DNA of 64,000 bases from an uncultured Clostridium sp. (lineage in GTDB: Bacteria; Bacillota; Clostridia; Christensenellales; CAG-138). Location: assembly GCA_900542285.1 (NCBI GenBank), contig UQNF01000005.1, positions 12,500-76,499 on the forward strand. Direction: 5' to 3'. Positions within the stretch are counted from its first letter, which is position 1. Every line of letters starts with the position of its first letter. The notes under the pieces are model-generated. The model ran no database searches. It had not been told where the DNA came from and saw only the letters and a program-made list of their open reading frames with translations. Of the stretch, positions 1 through 7,006 are shown in pieces. Made by a program: the position numbers and the translations under genes.

Positions 1-191
1 ACGACCTTAACGTCGACACCGGTCAATTCGGTATACTTCTGTGCAAGTGCCTGCCATGCGGCATCTGCTTCGGGCTTGAAGTTCAGGTAATATACGCTGC
101 CTTCTTTATTGGTCTTTGTGCAGCCGGTGAGGCCGACGACCATGGAAAGCGAAAGTACTATTGCCAGAACAAGAGCAAGATACTTTTTCAT
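1..191 (-). CDS. Sugar ABC transporter substrate-binding lipoprotein (N-terminal part, runs off window)
   Basis: Only the first 63 or so codons are inside the window. The ATG at 191-189 follows an AAAGGAGCT ribosome binding site. The protein opens with two Lys, a hydrophobic stretch and a lipobox (LTGC, Cys24), so it should be a lipid-anchored extracellular protein. The mature start has the feel of family 1 extracellular solute-binding proteins (AADAAWQALAQKYTELTGV-like text), which deliver oligosaccharides to an ABC permease. It lies 55 bases after the LacI gene on the same strand with no promoter visible between them, so the regulator and the uptake system are probably one transcription unit. 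The substrate cannot be told from this fragment. Confidence 0.75.
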   Translation of the reverse strand, partial: MKKYLALVLAIVLSLSMVVGLTGCTKTNKEGSVYYLNFKPEADAAWQALAQKYTELTGVDVKV

Positions 192-246
192 TGTGATAGC
201 TCCTTTAGTATTTTTTATTTTCACGCATAAAGCGGGAAAATCATCG

Positions 247-1248
247 TCATATGCTGCGCACCGACTCGCCTGTGCGCAGTACCGTGCTGAGCGTCACATG
301 CTGCTGCTCTCCGCCGTTGATAAGTTCGAGCAGAATCTGTACGCTGTGGCTTCCCAGCTCCTCAACGGGCTGGCAGAGCGTTGTAAGCATGGGCTGAATA
401 TACTCGGAAACCGTTATTCCATCGATTGAAATAATCGAACAGTCCTCCGGAACTCTAATTCCGTTTTCGCGGAGCGCTCGCATTGCACCAATGGCCATAT
501 CATCGGCAATTACGAACAATGCGGTGCAGTCAAAGGGCTGTTTCAATCTTTCTTTCATAGCATAGTATCCGTTTTCTATGCTGTAATCATTCGTGCTAAT
601 AATTTCAGCAGTGTCGATTCCGAAATCCTTGAGCGCTTTTACATATCCTTGGCTCCTAAGCTGCGATACCGACGAATCCTCCGTGCCTGCGTTGAGCGCA
701 GCGATCTTCCTGTGTCCGTTTTTCAGGAGATACTCGACAGCACGCTTTGCTTCAAGCTCGTCCACTATCGATACCGATGAGTATTCCCCGGGGCTAAGCG
801 TTCCGAATGCATTCGTATATGTACAGCACACAAACGGAACATTTATGAGTGCGATCTCTTCCCTTGAATAATCCGAGCGTCCGCCCAAAAAGATTATGCC
901 GCGCAGTCGCTTTTCACGTTCCATGATGGCGCCGCTTTTAATCTCGTCTGCATTTGACTCTATCTGGCGCATGACCATGGTAAAGCCCGAAGCATCCAAA
1001 TCGCGTTCTATCGAACGAATGATGCCTGTAAAAAACGGATTCTGAAGTCCCCTGACAATAACGCCGACGGCATCTATCTTGGTTCTTACCAGATCACGTG
1101 CCGAATTGTTCGGCACATAATTATACTTCTTGATTACCTCGAGTACCTTTTTGCGGCTTGCATCACTGACATCAGGACTATTGTTCAAAACCCTTGACAC
1201 CGTGCTTACACCAACGCCGCTGAGCTTGGCAATATCCTTGATAGTCAT
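247..1248 (-). CDS. LacI family transcriptional regulator
   Basis: A 333-aa protein of standard LacI length. Residues 1-50 form the helix-turn-helix and hinge (TIKDIAKLSGVGVSTVSRVL), and the rest is a periplasmic-binding-protein-like effector domain (DAVGVIVRGLQNPFF; ADDMAIGAMRALRENGIRVP). The start at 1248 is chosen because the HTH begins there and a GGAGGG site sits just upstream; the frame extends 16 codons further but across the operator. By family, it represses sugar uptake or use genes and is released by a sugar. Its own promoter overlaps a LacI-type palindrome (1281-1296), so autorepression of this gene and the downstream binding protein is likely. The inducer is unknown. Confidence 0.93.
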   Translation of the reverse strand: MTIKDIAKLSGVGVSTVSRVLNNSPDVSDASRKKVLEVIKKYNYVPNNSARDLVRTKIDAVGVIVRGLQNPFFTGIIRSIERDLDASGFTMVMRQIESNADEIKSGAIMEREKRLRGIIFLGGRSDYSREEIALINVPFVCCTYTNAFGTLSPGEYSSVSIVDELEAKRAVEYLLKNGHRKIAALNAGTEDSSVSQLRSQGYVKALKDFGIDTAEIISTNDYSIENGYYAMKERLKQPFDCTALFVIADDMAIGAMRALRENGIRVPEDCSIISIDGITVSEYIQPMLTTLCQPVEELGSHSVQILLELINGGEQQHVTLSTVLRTGESVRSI

Positions 1249-1280
1249 CAGAGCCCTCCGCTCAACAGTGAAAGTGTGCT

Positions 1281-1296
1281 TTGGAAACGTTACCAA
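1281..1296. promoter_or_regulatory. LacI-type operator palindrome
   Basis: The 16-mer TTGGAAACGTTACCAA is a perfect dyad except for one pair, with the central CG typical of LacI/GalR operators. It lies immediately downstream of the -10 box of the lacI-family promoter, at about +10 to +30, where a bound repressor would block initiation or escape. Confidence 0.8.
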
Positions 1297-1308
1297 TCCT
1301 TTGCTTAT

Positions 1309-1337
1309 ATTTTAACAATTTCTCTGAAAAATGTCAA
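1309..1337 (-). promoter_or_regulatory. Sigma-A promoter of the LacI regulator
   Basis: On the minus strand TTGACA (1337-1332) and TAAAAT (1314-1309) are separated by exactly 17 bases. It drives the regulator and probably the downstream sugar-binding protein. Confidence 0.8.
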
Positions 1338-1457
1338 CCGTTTTTTTACTCTTTTTTTGCCATAATTTCCGCAAAAATACATTTTCCCCGATATTTCATT
1401 GATTACTTATGAATTCAGTGCTATAATCCATTGGACTGTTTTGAGCAAGAGGAAGCT

Positions 1458-2765
1458 ATGACTGAAGTTATTATCACTGCAATACTGAGCTGTTCGGCTC
1501 TGGCTGCGCTTGTACTGATAAAGCCCAGCATTGAGATCAAGGGTAAGCGAATAAGCATCTATTGGCTGGCTCCGCTGACCGGCGCGCTTGTTCTGCTCTT
1601 TTCAGGACTCATCACCCCCGGCGAGTTCATAGCAGGGTTAACTTCATCAGGCGAAATGAACCCGGTCAAAATCCTGATACTGTTTCTGTCGATGACGATA
1701 ATCTCCGTCTTTCTCGATAACGCAGGCTTTTTCCGTTATCTCGCCGGAAAGGCGCTTGCAAGATCGAAGGGAGGCCAAAAGAGCCTGTTCAACATGCTCT
1801 ATCTTATGGTATCGGTGCTGACCGTATTTACCTCCAACGATATTATCATACTGACCTTTACCCCGTTCATCTGTTATTTTGCCTTTAATGCCGAGATCGA
1901 TCCGCTTCCCTATCTTATCGCCGAATTTATTGCTGCCAACACTTGGAGCATGGTATTAATAATAGGAAATCCGACTAATATCTATCTTGCTTCATCCGCC
2001 GGCATTTCATTTTTCCGGTACGTTATGACGATGATTCTGCCGACTATTGCCGCCGGCGCAGTCTCATTCCTTCTTCTCAGGCTCATTTTCGCAAAAAAGC
2101 TTGATAAGCCCATAGCGCATACGAATTCAAATGCACAGTTTGAGGACAAGGGTCTTGTGGTCATCGGCCTAATTCACCTTATCGGATGCATGGTGCTGCT
2201 TAGCATAGGCTCGTACATCAGCCTTCCCATGTGGATCATCGCATTCGGATTCTGCATTAGCCTGCTGCTGGTAACTATGCTGTATCTGTTCATAACCTCG
2301 ACAAAGGAACCTATCATCTCAAGCACTCTTAAGCGCGCTCCGCTGGATGTGATACCCTTCGTGCTTTCCATGTTTGCGCTGGTACTCGCCTGTGATAAAT
2401 TCGGGATAACCGAAGCTCTCGCCGGCTTCCTCGACACAGGAAGCAGGGCGAACATATTTACCTTCGGCGCTGCATCGTTTTTGACCGCAAATGTTATTAA
2501 CAATATTCCCATGAGCGTGCTATTCTCTTCAATTATCGAGAATGTATCGATGACGGGCAGGACCTCAGCGCTGTATGCTTCCGTTATCGGCTCAAACATC
2601 GGCGCATTCTTCACGCCTATGGGCGCGCTTGCAGGAATAATGTGGATGGATCTGCTGAAGCATCACAAGGTCAGATTATCGTTTTTACAGTTCATTAAGT
2701 ATGGTGCAGTTATCGCAGTGCTTACGCTGGCAGCGGCGCTCGGCACATTGTATCTTCTATCATAG
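1458..2765 (+). CDS. ArsB/SLC13-type ion transporter permease
   Basis: A 435-aa polytopic membrane protein with about 10-12 hydrophobic segments. It shows the two hallmark regions of the ion transporter superfamily: FTSNDIIILTFTPF followed by IIGNPTNIYLASSAGI in the first half, and NVINNIPMSVLFSS plus SNIGAFFTPMGALAGI in the second. These are the paired discontinuous-helix motifs of ArsB/NhaD/SLC13 proteins, which move arsenite, Na+/H+ or dicarboxylates. No arsR or arsC is nearby, so arsenite export is not supported by context. ATG at 1458 is chosen over an upstream TTG because AGAGGAAG lies six bases before it. It is monocistronic, flanked by the regulator promoter and a terminator. Confidence 0.82.
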   Translation: MTEVIITAILSCSALAALVLIKPSIEIKGKRISIYWLAPLTGALVLLFSGLITPGEFIAGLTSSGEMNPVKILILFLSMTIISVFLDNAGFFRYLAGKALARSKGGQKSLFNMLYLMVSVLTVFTSNDIIILTFTPFICYFAFNAEIDPLPYLIAEFIAANTWSMVLIIGNPTNIYLASSAGISFFRYVMTMILPTIAAGAVSFLLLRLIFAKKLDKPIAHTNSNAQFEDKGLVVIGLIHLIGCMVLLSIGSYISLPMWIIAFGFCISLLLVTMLYLFITSTKEPIISSTLKRAPLDVIPFVLSMFALVLACDKFGITEALAGFLDTGSRANIFTFGAASFLTANVINNIPMSVLFSSIIENVSMTGRTSALYASVIGSNIGAFFTPMGALAGIMWMDLLKHHKVRLSFLQFIKYGAVIAVLTLAAALGTLYLLS

Positions 2766-2778
2766 CAAAAAGCACATA

Positions 2779-2813
2779 AAAAGCGGGCGAGCTCGTCAGA
2801 GTCCGTCCGCTTT
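2779..2813. terminator. Hairpin terminator between convergent permease and groEL
   Basis: The arms AAAGCGG and CCGCTTT pair, with partial pairing continuing inward. It sits between two convergent genes with A/T runs on both sides, so it may work in both directions. Confidence 0.6.
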
Positions 2814-2828
2814 GATTCATGTTAAGGA

Positions 2829-4454
2829 TTAATACATGCCTGCGCCGCCGCCCATGGGTGCTTCGGGTGCGGGAGGCTTGGGAATATCACATACGATGCT
2901 TTCGGTTGTGAGTATCATGGAAGCAACGCTTGCTGCATTCTGCAGTGCGCTCCTGGTGACCTTGGTCGGATCGATGATGCCCTTATCGACCATCATGCCA
3001 TACTCGTTCTTGGCCGCATCATAGCCATAGCCGGGCTTATTCTCAGCGCGAACGTTAGCAACGATAACGCTTCCCTCGAGACCTGCATTGACTGCGATCT
3101 GGCGGAGGGGTTCTTCAAGCGCACGGACGATGATGGAGACGCCGGTCTTGAAGTCTCCATCGGAATCCTTTTCAAGCTGCTTGATCCTGTCGATTACATT
3201 GACAAGCGCCACGCCGCCGCCGGGAACGATGCCCTCTTCGACTGCTGCGCGGGTCGCATTGAGAGCGTCCTCGATGCGGAGCTTGATCTCCTTCATCTCG
3301 GTTTCGGTAGCTGCGCCTACGGAAATGACCGCAACGCCGCCGGAGAGCTTTGCAAGCCTCTCCTGAAGCTTTTCCTTGTCATATTCAGAGGTGGTCTCCT
3401 CGATGATAGCGCGGATATTCTTGACCCTTGCCGCAACTGCTTCCTGGGAACCGGCGCCTTCCACGATGGTGGTGCTGTCCTTATCGACCCTGACCTGCCT
3501 TGCTCTGCCAAGCTGATCGATGGTCGCTTCCTTGAGCTCCATTCCGAGGTCGGAGGAGATGACTTCGCCGCCGGTCAGGATCGCGATATCCTGAAGCATT
3601 TCCTTACGCCTGTCGCCAAAGCCGGGAGCCTTAACGGCGACGCAGGTGAATACGCCGCGGAGCTTATTTACAACGAGGGTTGCAAGCGCATCGCCCTCTA
3701 CGTCGTCGGCAATGATGAGAAGCTTCCTGCCCTGCTGTGCAATGGGTTCGAGTACGGGAAGGATCTCCTGGATATTGCTGATCTTCTTATCGGTGATGAG
3801 GATATAGGGGTTATCGAGCAGAGCTTCCATCTTATCGGTGTCGGTTACCATATAAGCGGAGGCATAGCCCCTGTCAAACTGCATACCCTCGACAACGTTG
3901 AGCTCGGTCTTCATGGACTTGCCCTCTTCGATGGTGATAACGCCGTCGTTTCCGACCTTCTCCATTGCATCGGCAATAAGCTCGCCGACTGCTTCATCGG
4001 AAGCGGAAATAGCAGCGATCTGGGCAATCTCCTGCCTGCCGGAAATGGGCTTGCTCATGTCCTTCAGTCCATCGACAGCCTCGTTTACAGCTGCCTCGAT
4101 GCCCTTGCGGAGCACCATGGGATTAGCGCCTGCAGCAACATTCTTCATTCCCTCGCGTACGATTGCTTGGGCAAGAAGGGTCGCAGTAGTGGTTCCGTCG
4201 CCCGCTACGTCGTTGGTCTTGGAAGCGACCTCACGAACGAGCTGCGCGCCCATATTCTCAAACGGATCCTCAAGCTCGATCTCCTTGGCGATGGTGACGC
4301 CGTCATTGGTGATCAAGGGGCTGCCGTACTGCTTTTCAAGCACAACATTGCAGCCCTTGGGTCCAAGGGTTATCTTAACTGTATTTGCAAGGGTGTCGAG
4401 GCCTCTCTCGAGCGCCCTGCGTGCTTCTTCTCCGTGCAAAAGCTGCTTTGCCAT
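2829..4454 (-). CDS. groEL: Chaperonin GroEL (60 kDa)
   Basis: A 541-aa ATP-dependent folding chaperonin that forms the cytosolic double ring with GroES. Seen: the N-terminal KITLGPKGCNVVLEK block, the nucleotide loop AGDGTTTATLLAQAI, the apical-domain region, and a Gly/Met-rich tail ending GGGAGMY. Length matches the family (about 540). It follows groES by 24 bases on the same strand with an AGGAGGC ribosome binding site, so the two are one operon. No CIRCE (HrcA) element was found upstream of the operon, although CIRCE is the usual control in Firmicutes. Confidence 0.98.
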   Translation of the reverse strand: MAKQLLHGEEARRALERGLDTLANTVKITLGPKGCNVVLEKQYGSPLITNDGVTIAKEIELEDPFENMGAQLVREVASKTNDVAGDGTTTATLLAQAIVREGMKNVAAGANPMVLRKGIEAAVNEAVDGLKDMSKPISGRQEIAQIAAISASDEAVGELIADAMEKVGNDGVITIEEGKSMKTELNVVEGMQFDRGYASAYMVTDTDKMEALLDNPYILITDKKISNIQEILPVLEPIAQQGRKLLIIADDVEGDALATLVVNKLRGVFTCVAVKAPGFGDRRKEMLQDIAILTGGEVISSDLGMELKEATIDQLGRARQVRVDKDSTTIVEGAGSQEAVAARVKNIRAIIEETTSEYDKEKLQERLAKLSGGVAVISVGAATETEMKEIKLRIEDALNATRAAVEEGIVPGGGVALVNVIDRIKQLEKDSDGDFKTGVSIIVRALEEPLRQIAVNAGLEGSVIVANVRAENKPGYGYDAAKNEYGMMVDKGIIDPTKVTRSALQNAASVASMILTTESIVCDIPKPPAPEAPMGGGAGMY

Positions 4455-4478
4455 ATTATTTTGCCTCCTAAGTTAAAC

Positions 4479-4763
4479 TTACTCAACCACAGCGAGAATA
4501 TCGCTCTGACGCACGATGATGTATTCTTCACCATCGATCTTTACTTCGTTGCCTGCGTACTTGGAATAGATCACCTTGTCGCCGGCAGTAACATGCATGG
4601 TTACTTCCTTTCCATCAACCAAACCTCCGGGGCCTACAGCAATAACCTCTGCCATCTGGGGCTTTTCCTTTGCGCTTCCGGTAAGGATAAGGCCGCTCTT
4701 TGTGGTCTCTTCGACCTCTACGCTCTTAATCACGACTCTATCTGCTAAGGGTCTGAGTTTCAT
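4479..4763 (-). CDS. groES: Co-chaperonin GroES (10 kDa)
   Basis: A 94-aa protein matching GroES over its full length: it opens MKLRPLADRVVIK, has the mobile loop around residues 17-30 (EETTKSGLILTGSAKEKPQ) and ends with the VRQSDILAVVE strand. It caps the GroEL ring during folding. It is first in the groESL operon, with AGGAGGT seven bases before the ATG. A near-consensus promoter lies at 4852-4879 and an inverted repeat at 4796-4819 lies in the leader. Confidence 0.98.
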   Translation of the reverse strand: MKLRPLADRVVIKSVEVEETTKSGLILTGSAKEKPQMAEVIAVGPGGLVDGKEVTMHVTAGDKVIYSKYAGNEVKIDGEEYIIVRQSDILAVVE

Positions 4764-4795
4764 AGATACTACCTCCTATGTAAATCTATCAGGTC

Positions 4796-4819
4796 AGGAT
4801 CTCAATACTTAGAAATCCT
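4796..4819. promoter_or_regulatory. Inverted repeat in the groESL leader
   Basis: Arms AGGATCTC and GAAATCCT (7 of 8 pair) flank an 8-base spacer. The repeat lies between the promoter and the groES ribosome binding site, where CIRCE usually lies, but the sequence is not CIRCE. An operator or an mRNA hairpin role is possible. Confidence 0.4.
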
Positions 4820-4851
4820 CCTTGATAGTTATAATATTACCCATATTTGGA

Positions 4852-4879
4852 ATTATACTCAACCATCTATTCATGTCAA
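4852..4879 (-). promoter_or_regulatory. Sigma-A promoter of groESL
   Basis: On the minus strand TTGACA (4879-4874) and TATAAT (4857-4852) are separated by 16 bases. Both boxes are perfect consensus, which fits strong basal expression. Confidence 0.8.
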
Positions 4880-4920
4880 GTGTGGTGTACTATCTGTTTT
4901 TAATATATTTGCGTTTTCTC

Positions 4921-4949
4921 TTGCATTATTATCGATGATGCTGTACAAT
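4921..4949 (+). promoter_or_regulatory. Promoter of the leader peptide and ABC exporter operon
   Basis: TTGCAT (4921-4926) and TACAAT (4944-4949) are 17 bases apart. The predicted start at about 4956 gives a leader of nearly 190 bases before the first ABC gene, containing the small ORF and the attenuator. Confidence 0.65.
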
Positions 4950-4982
4950 GGTCTGGAAAAATAAAGAAAGGAGGTCGCAGCT

Positions 4983-5045
4983 ATGCGCAAAATCAGAACT
5001 TACAAGCCCAATACCGTCAAATGTGCAGCTGTGATCTCAGTCTAG
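4983..5045 (+). CDS. 20-aa regulatory leader peptide (BmrB-like role)
   Basis: A tiny ORF (MRKIRTYKPNTVKCAAVISV, 20 aa) with an excellent AAAGGAGGT ribosome binding site nine bases before its ATG. It ends 31 bases before a strong intrinsic terminator and about 100 bases before the first ABC transporter gene. Bases 5022-5030 inside its 3' half can pair over nine bases with the 5' arm of that terminator (5078-5086). This is the layout of ribosome-mediated attenuation. In Bacillus subtilis the leader peptide BmrB controls the homologous exporter BmrCD in this way. The peptide itself resembles no family I know; translation of it is what should matter. Confidence 0.75.
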   Translation: MRKIRTYKPNTVKCAAVISV

Positions 5046-5076
5046 CCGTAGGGTTTTACGTATGTAGATTTTTCCG

Positions 5077-5105
5077 GAGCTGTACAGGGTGTACAGCTCT
5101 TTTTT
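5077..5105 (+). terminator. Attenuator: intrinsic terminator ahead of the ABC exporter
   Basis: A perfect 10-bp stem (GAGCTGTACA/TGTACAGCTC) with a GGG loop is followed by six T. It lies inside the transcript, after the leader ORF and before the exporter genes. The alternative pairing of 5022-5030 with 5078-5086 (eight Watson-Crick pairs and one G-U) would dismantle it and act as antiterminator. Confidence 0.85.
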
Positions 5106-5146
5106 GCTGCCCTAAAATCGAATAATTGTATAAGAAGGAACAAAGT

Positions 5147-7006
5147 GTGAAAAACAGAGAAAAGACAAAGAAAAAGAAAACCAATTGGAAGCTGGTTGGC
5201 GAATTCATGCGCGGTTCGTATAAGCATTTTGTGCTTGGAGGCATAGGCCTTCTTGTTGCCGTGCTAACATCGTACATCATTCCTCAGATTACGGGCTTTA
5301 CCATAGACTATGTGCTCATTGAGCATGCGGAAATAGGCTATGACGGAGGAATGGCCGTCGCCCCTTGGATCGAAAACCTCGTTAACAGCATCGGAGGTAA
5401 GGGGTTTATTGAAAGTCATCTATATATCATGGGCATAATACTCGTGCTCGTGACGGCACTCAACGCGTATTCTTCATACCTTCGTACCAGCCAGGTGGCT
5501 TACGGTTCGGAGATAATGAACTATAATATGAGGACAACGCTGTATTCTCACCTCGTTGCAATGCCATATGACTACTATAAGCATGTATCGAGCGGTGACA
5601 TTCTGCAGCGCTGCACCTCCGATGTCGGCACCATAGGAAGATTCGTTCAGAATCAGCTTCTCGGAATCATCAGAACGATCGCAATGGTCATCATCGCGGC
5701 GGTGTTTATGCTGAGCATGAATCCAAAACTGACCCTCTATTCGGTCATGCTTATGCCGCTCATCATAGTTATTGCTTTCGTCTACTTCAAAAATGTGACC
5801 AAGTACTTCACCTATGCCGATGAATCGGAGGGAATGCTGAGCGCATGTATTCAGGAAAACGTCTCCGGAATGCGCGTTGTGCGCGCTTTCGGACAGCAGC
5901 GCAATGAGCTTGATAAATTCACCAAGCGCAACACGGATTACAGCAGCAAGGCAATAAAGCTCAACGAGCAGCTCAGCTTTTTCTGGGGAGGCACGGATAC
6001 TCTCGGCTATGCCCAGATAGCAATAAGCCTCTGCGCCGGTATCGTTATGGCTGTCCGTAAGGAGATATCCGTCGGCGAGCTCATCGTCTTTACATCTTAT
6101 ACCGGTATGCTGGTATGGCCCGTTCGTCAGCTGGGAAGGATGCTTGCCGACCTTGGAAAAGCAAACGTTTCACTTGGCAGGCTTGACGAGATCCTCTCCT
6201 CCCCTGTTGAAGCCGAACCCGGGCTTGCGCTTACGCCGGAGATCCGCGGCAATATCGAATTCCGCCATGTGGACTTTGGCTATGAGGACGGACAGGACGT
6301 TCTGAAGGATGTTTCATTTACCGCAAAGCGCGGAGAGACCGTTGCAATACTTGGCTCCACAGGCTCCGGAAAATCAAGCCTCGTGCAGCTCATCCAAAGG
6401 CTCTATACCTGCCGCAGCGGAGAAATACTCATCGATGGAGTCAATATCAATGACATCGAGCAGCACTATCTCAGAAAGCATGTCGGCATAGTCATGCAGG
6501 AACCCTTCCTGTACTCGAGAACCATCCTTGATAACATCAGGATTACCGACCCCACCGCCGATGAAGCGCTTGTCCATCAAATGGCAAAGATCGCTTCCGT
6601 CCATGACGCAATAATGGAGTTTGAAAACGGCTATGAAACCGTTGTCGGCGAAAAGGGCGTTACGCTGTCCGGCGGACAAAAGCAGCGCGTGGCGATTGCA
6701 AGGATGCTCATGCAGCAGACCCCTATTATCGTGCTTGACGACTCAATGAGTGCCGTCGATACCGAAACCGACGCAGCTATTCGCGACGCGCTTCAAAGAG
6801 GAAAGCAGGACTGCACGACCTTCATCATCTCCCACAGGATAACCACGCTCTGCCGTGCCGATAAGATACTGGTGCTTGAGGGCGGCCGGCTCGTCCAGGA
6901 GGGTACTCACGAACAGCTCCTTGAGCAGGACGGACTGTACAGGCGCATTGCAGAGATCCAGAATCTGCTTGAGGATGAACTTCATACTGAAGGAGGTGTC
7001 GATTGA
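5147..7006 (+). CDS. Multidrug ABC exporter half-transporter (BmrC/YheI type)
   Basis: A 619-aa ABC exporter subunit: six membrane segments in residues 20-310, then an ATPase domain. Seen: Walker A GSTGSGKSS, Q-loop MQEPFLYS, signature LSGGQKQR and Walker B IIVLDDSMSAVD. The catalytic Glu after Walker B is replaced by Asp (DD), a known mark of the degenerate half in heterodimeric exporters such as BmrC or TM287. GTG at 5147 is chosen because AAGGAA lies six bases upstream; an in-frame TTG at 5126 has no such site. It overlaps the next gene by one base, so the two subunits are co-translated. Expression is probably induced by ribosome-targeting drugs through the upstream attenuator. Confidence 0.9.
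   Translation: MKNREKTKKKKTNWKLVGEFMRGSYKHFVLGGIGLLVAVLTSYIIPQITGFTIDYVLIEHAEIGYDGGMAVAPWIENLVNSIGGKGFIESHLYIMGIILVLVTALNAYSSYLRTSQVAYGSEIMNYNMRTTLYSHLVAMPYDYYKHVSSGDILQRCTSDVGTIGRFVQNQLLGIIRTIAMVIIAAVFMLSMNPKLTLYSVMLMPLIIVIAFVYFKNVTKYFTYADESEGMLSACIQENVSGMRVVRAFGQQRNELDKFTKRNTDYSSKAIKLNEQLSFFWGGTDTLGYAQIAISLCAGIVMAVRKEISVGELIVFTSYTGMLVWPVRQLGRMLADLGKANVSLGRLDEILSSPVEAEPGLALTPEIRGNIEFRHVDFGYEDGQDVLKDVSFTAKRGETVAILGSTGSGKSSLVQLIQRLYTCRSGEILIDGVNINDIEQHYLRKHVGIVMQEPFLYSRTILDNIRITDPTADEALVHQMAKIASVHDAIMEFENGYETVVGEKGVTLSGGQKQRVAIARMLMQQTPIIVLDDSMSAVDTETDAAIRDALQRGKQDCTTFIISHRITTLCRADKILVLEGGRLVQEGTHEQLLEQDGLYRRIAEIQNLLEDELHTEGGVD

Noticed and set aside
1458..2765. Calling the permease an arsenite exporter
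   Set aside because: The motifs are shared by several ion transporter families and no arsenic-resistance gene is adjacent.
4764..4982. CIRCE or CtsR operators upstream of groES
   Set aside because: Searched by eye on both strands; neither the CIRCE 9-9-9 repeat nor tandem GGTCAAA heptads are present.
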